This document shows, in pieces, positions 12,685 through 14,012 of a stretch of DNA of 14,012 bases; positions within the stretch are counted from its first letter, which is position 1, and the number at the start of each line of letters is the position of its first letter. The translations under genes and the position numbers were made by a program. Below the pieces are notes generated by a model. That model did no database searches and was not told where the DNA came from. It saw only the letters and a list, made by a program, of their open reading frames with translations. The stretch is from Oribacterium sp. UBA6992 (GTDB taxonomy: Bacteria; Bacillota; Clostridia; Lachnospirales; Lachnospiraceae): positions 1-14,012 of the forward strand of contig DJXY01000112.1 in NCBI GenBank assembly GCA_002449915.1, in the 5' to 3' direction.

Positions 12685-14012
12685 TCACTTGTTCTTTTTG
12701 ATTTCCTCAAGATAATCTCCCGCGTCTTTGATAAAGCTTGCCGTAATCAGCAGTATGACAAATCCGATCGGAAATGCCGCAATGATACTTACAGACTGAA
12801 GGTTTGCCATAGAGCTGTCTGAAAATACCAGTGCCACCGGAAGTAAAATCAGAAGGATCGACCAGAAGGCTTTGACGAGTCCTGCCGGCTCCTCTCCCTC
12901 TCCAAGCTTTCTATAGGTATACTGCGATGCCACCAGCGCGATGGAATCAAACGAGGTCGCGTAAAAAGCAATCATCGTTACTATAAGTAAGACGAGCACC
13001 GCCGGTGCCAAAGGCAGCTGCTCGATCATGGCAATCACCGTACTGTAAAGATTCTGTGTCTTTTCATATAGAGAAACGACGTCCAGTCTGCCAAAGACCT
13101 GCAGTCCAAGTCCGTAATTTCCTAAGATAATAAAGCTTACAAAGGTACTGCCCATACCGAAGACATAACCTCCCAGGATGGTCTGCCGGATGGTACGTCC
13201 CCTGGAAATGCTGCCGATAAAAAACGGTGCCGCTACACACCACACAAGCCAGTATGCCCAGTAAAAAATAGTCCAGTTCTGCGCAAATCCCGTTTTCCGG
13301 AGCGGATCCGTGTAGGTGGACAGCGTAAAATAGTTCTGGGCAAGCCTTCCCATAGCGGAAAAGCCGTTTTCTACAATAAATTTTGTCTCTCCTCCAAACA
13401 GCAGAATAAACAAAAGTAGTCCGTAGAAGCAGTAGGTACAGATGTTGGCAAGCATGGAAACCCCGAGCATACCCTTCATGACAGAATATGTATAAATCAC
13501 ACAGGTAAGCAGCAAAATACAGATTGTTATGATCCGGTCGGATAAGGTAATGCCGGTCAGCGCCTTGATCGCCTCCGCAAGCAGTGGTGTCGCAACAGAA
13601 AAAGTCGTTGCCGTACCCGCAAGCAGCGCAAAGACCGCCAGCAGATCAATCAGGCGTCCTGCAAGACCGTCTGTATACTTTCCAAGGATCGGTCTGCATG
13701 CCTCTGAATATTTCTGGCGAGTACGCTTCCGTACATGCAGCATAAAACCAAACGCGACAGCCAGAACCAGATAAAACGACCAGACCGTCGGTCCCCAGTG
13801 AAACAGTGTATAGGTGCTGGACCACTCCATGAGGTCTCCCATCTCCGCGGTATGTGGGTCCTCCCAGTACAGCATCCATTCGCAGAAGGAATAAAAGAGA
13901 ATGTCGGCTGCGAGCCCTGCGGTAAACATCATTGAGCCCCAGGCAAAAAAGCTGTATTTTGGCTTCTCATCCTGTGCTCCCAGTACGATGCTACCGTATT
14001 TTGAGGCGCAGA
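12685..14012 (-). CDS. BCCT-family (betaine/carnitine/choline) transporter, C-terminal part
   Basis: An open frame of 441 residues that continues past the right edge, so the N-terminus is missing. The visible frame begins before the first internal Met (ASKYGSIVLGAQDEKPKYS), which matches the conserved BCCT YG-I-LG-x-DEKP block. The TM segment with NWTIFYWAYWLVW and the following ISRGRTIR motif are diagnostic of BCCT proteins; the aromatic residues line the quaternary-ammonium site. The usual glycine-rich GMGIG stretch is replaced by AGLAADILFYSF followed by EW, which recalls CaiT-type antiporters more than Na+-coupled BetP types (from memory). About ten membrane segments follow, ending in a charged tail EEIKKNK. 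It would import or exchange a betaine-like solute. A hairpin-rich spacer separates it from the next gene, so linkage to the reductive operons is doubtful. Confidence 0.92.
   Translation of the reverse strand, partial: CASKYGSIVLGAQDEKPKYSFFAWGSMMFTAGLAADILFYSFCEWMLYWEDPHTAEMGDLMEWSSTYTLFHWGPTVWSFYLVLAVAFGFMLHVRKRTRQKYSEACRPILGKYTDGLAGRLIDLLAVFALLAGTATTFSVATPLLAEAIKALTGITLSDRIITICILLLTCVIYTYSVMKGMLGVSMLANICTYCFYGLLLFILLFGGETKFIVENGFSAMGRLAQNYFTLSTYTDPLRKTGFAQNWTIFYWAYWLVWCVAAPFFIGSISRGRTIRQTILGGYVFGMGSTFVSFIILGNYGLGLQVFGRLDVVSLYEKTQNLYSTVIAMIEQLPLAPAVLVLLIVTMIAFYATSFDSIALVASQYTYRKLGEGEEPAGLVKAFWSILLILLPVALVFSDSSMANLQSVSIIAAFPIGFVILLITASFIKDAGDYLEEIKKNK

Noticed and set aside
204..14012. Carnitine (cai-type) reduction locus: CaiB-like transferase, CaiC-like ligase, CaiA-like dehydrogenase and a CaiT-like BCCT transporter all present
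   Set aside because: There is no crotonase-type CaiD. Instead there is a complete radical 2-hydroxyacyl-CoA dehydratase with activator, and the CoA transferase looks FldA-like. The BCCT gene is also separated by an unrelated HAD-kinase pair. A role for betaines is not excluded but is not supported.
1..14012. CRISPR arrays, tRNA/rRNA genes, insertion sequences, prophage or toxin-antitoxin genes
   Set aside because: None found: no regularly spaced direct repeats of CRISPR size, no transposase or integrase motifs, and no recognisable tRNA folds on either strand by eye.

Overview
The window looks like a low-to-mid-GC Firmicutes chromosome, most likely an anaerobic gut-type Clostridia (Lachnospiraceae-like). 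The reasons are strong AGGAGG-type ribosome binding sites, an oxygen-sensitive 2-hydroxyacyl-CoA dehydratase system and Clostridia-like protein sequences. The species cannot be named from the sequence. Every supported gene is on the minus strand, so the text below runs from high to low coordinates.

Region 1 (14012-12685) holds the C-terminal ~441 residues of a BCCT-family (betaine/carnitine/choline type) transporter, cut by the window edge. A 250-base spacer rich in inverted repeats (12432-12684) follows.

Region 2 (12389-10513) holds a HAD-family phosphatase and a PfkB-family sugar kinase resembling 2-keto-3-deoxygluconate kinase. A candidate extended -10 promoter sits in front of the kinase and a long imperfect hairpin (10394-10324) lies behind it.

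Region 3 (10262-7274) is a regulated operon: AMP-forming acyl-CoA ligase, PaaI-type hotdog thioesterase, then a GntR/FCD repressor, closed by a clear intrinsic terminator.

Region 4 (7191 to 1 and beyond) is a second operon: dehydratase activator, dehydratase alpha, dehydratase beta, YkvI-type transporter, FldA-like class III CoA transferase, acyl-CoA dehydrogenase and the start of EtfB. EtfA presumably lies just outside the window.

Regions 3 and 4 form a coherent reductive module of the FldABC/HadABC type (phenyllactate or 2-hydroxyisocaproate reduction). The inferred pathway is: import of a 2-hydroxy acid; CoA loading, primed by the ligase and sustained by the CoA transferase; radical alpha,beta-dehydration to an enoyl-CoA; reduction by acyl-CoA dehydrogenase/Etf; CoA returned by the transferase or thioesterase. 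No 2-hydroxyacid dehydrogenase or aminotransferase is visible, so ready-made hydroxy (or acrylic) acids may be used rather than amino acids.

The most striking non-coding signal is a repeated palindrome, GTATAC in the context CATGTATAC. It occurs three times at exact 16-bp steps downstream of the activator promoter, once more over the activator start codon, and twice in the ligase promoter region. It matches the GntR/FCD operator pattern and predicts that the GntR protein controls both operons. Substrate identity and all regulatory claims are inference.
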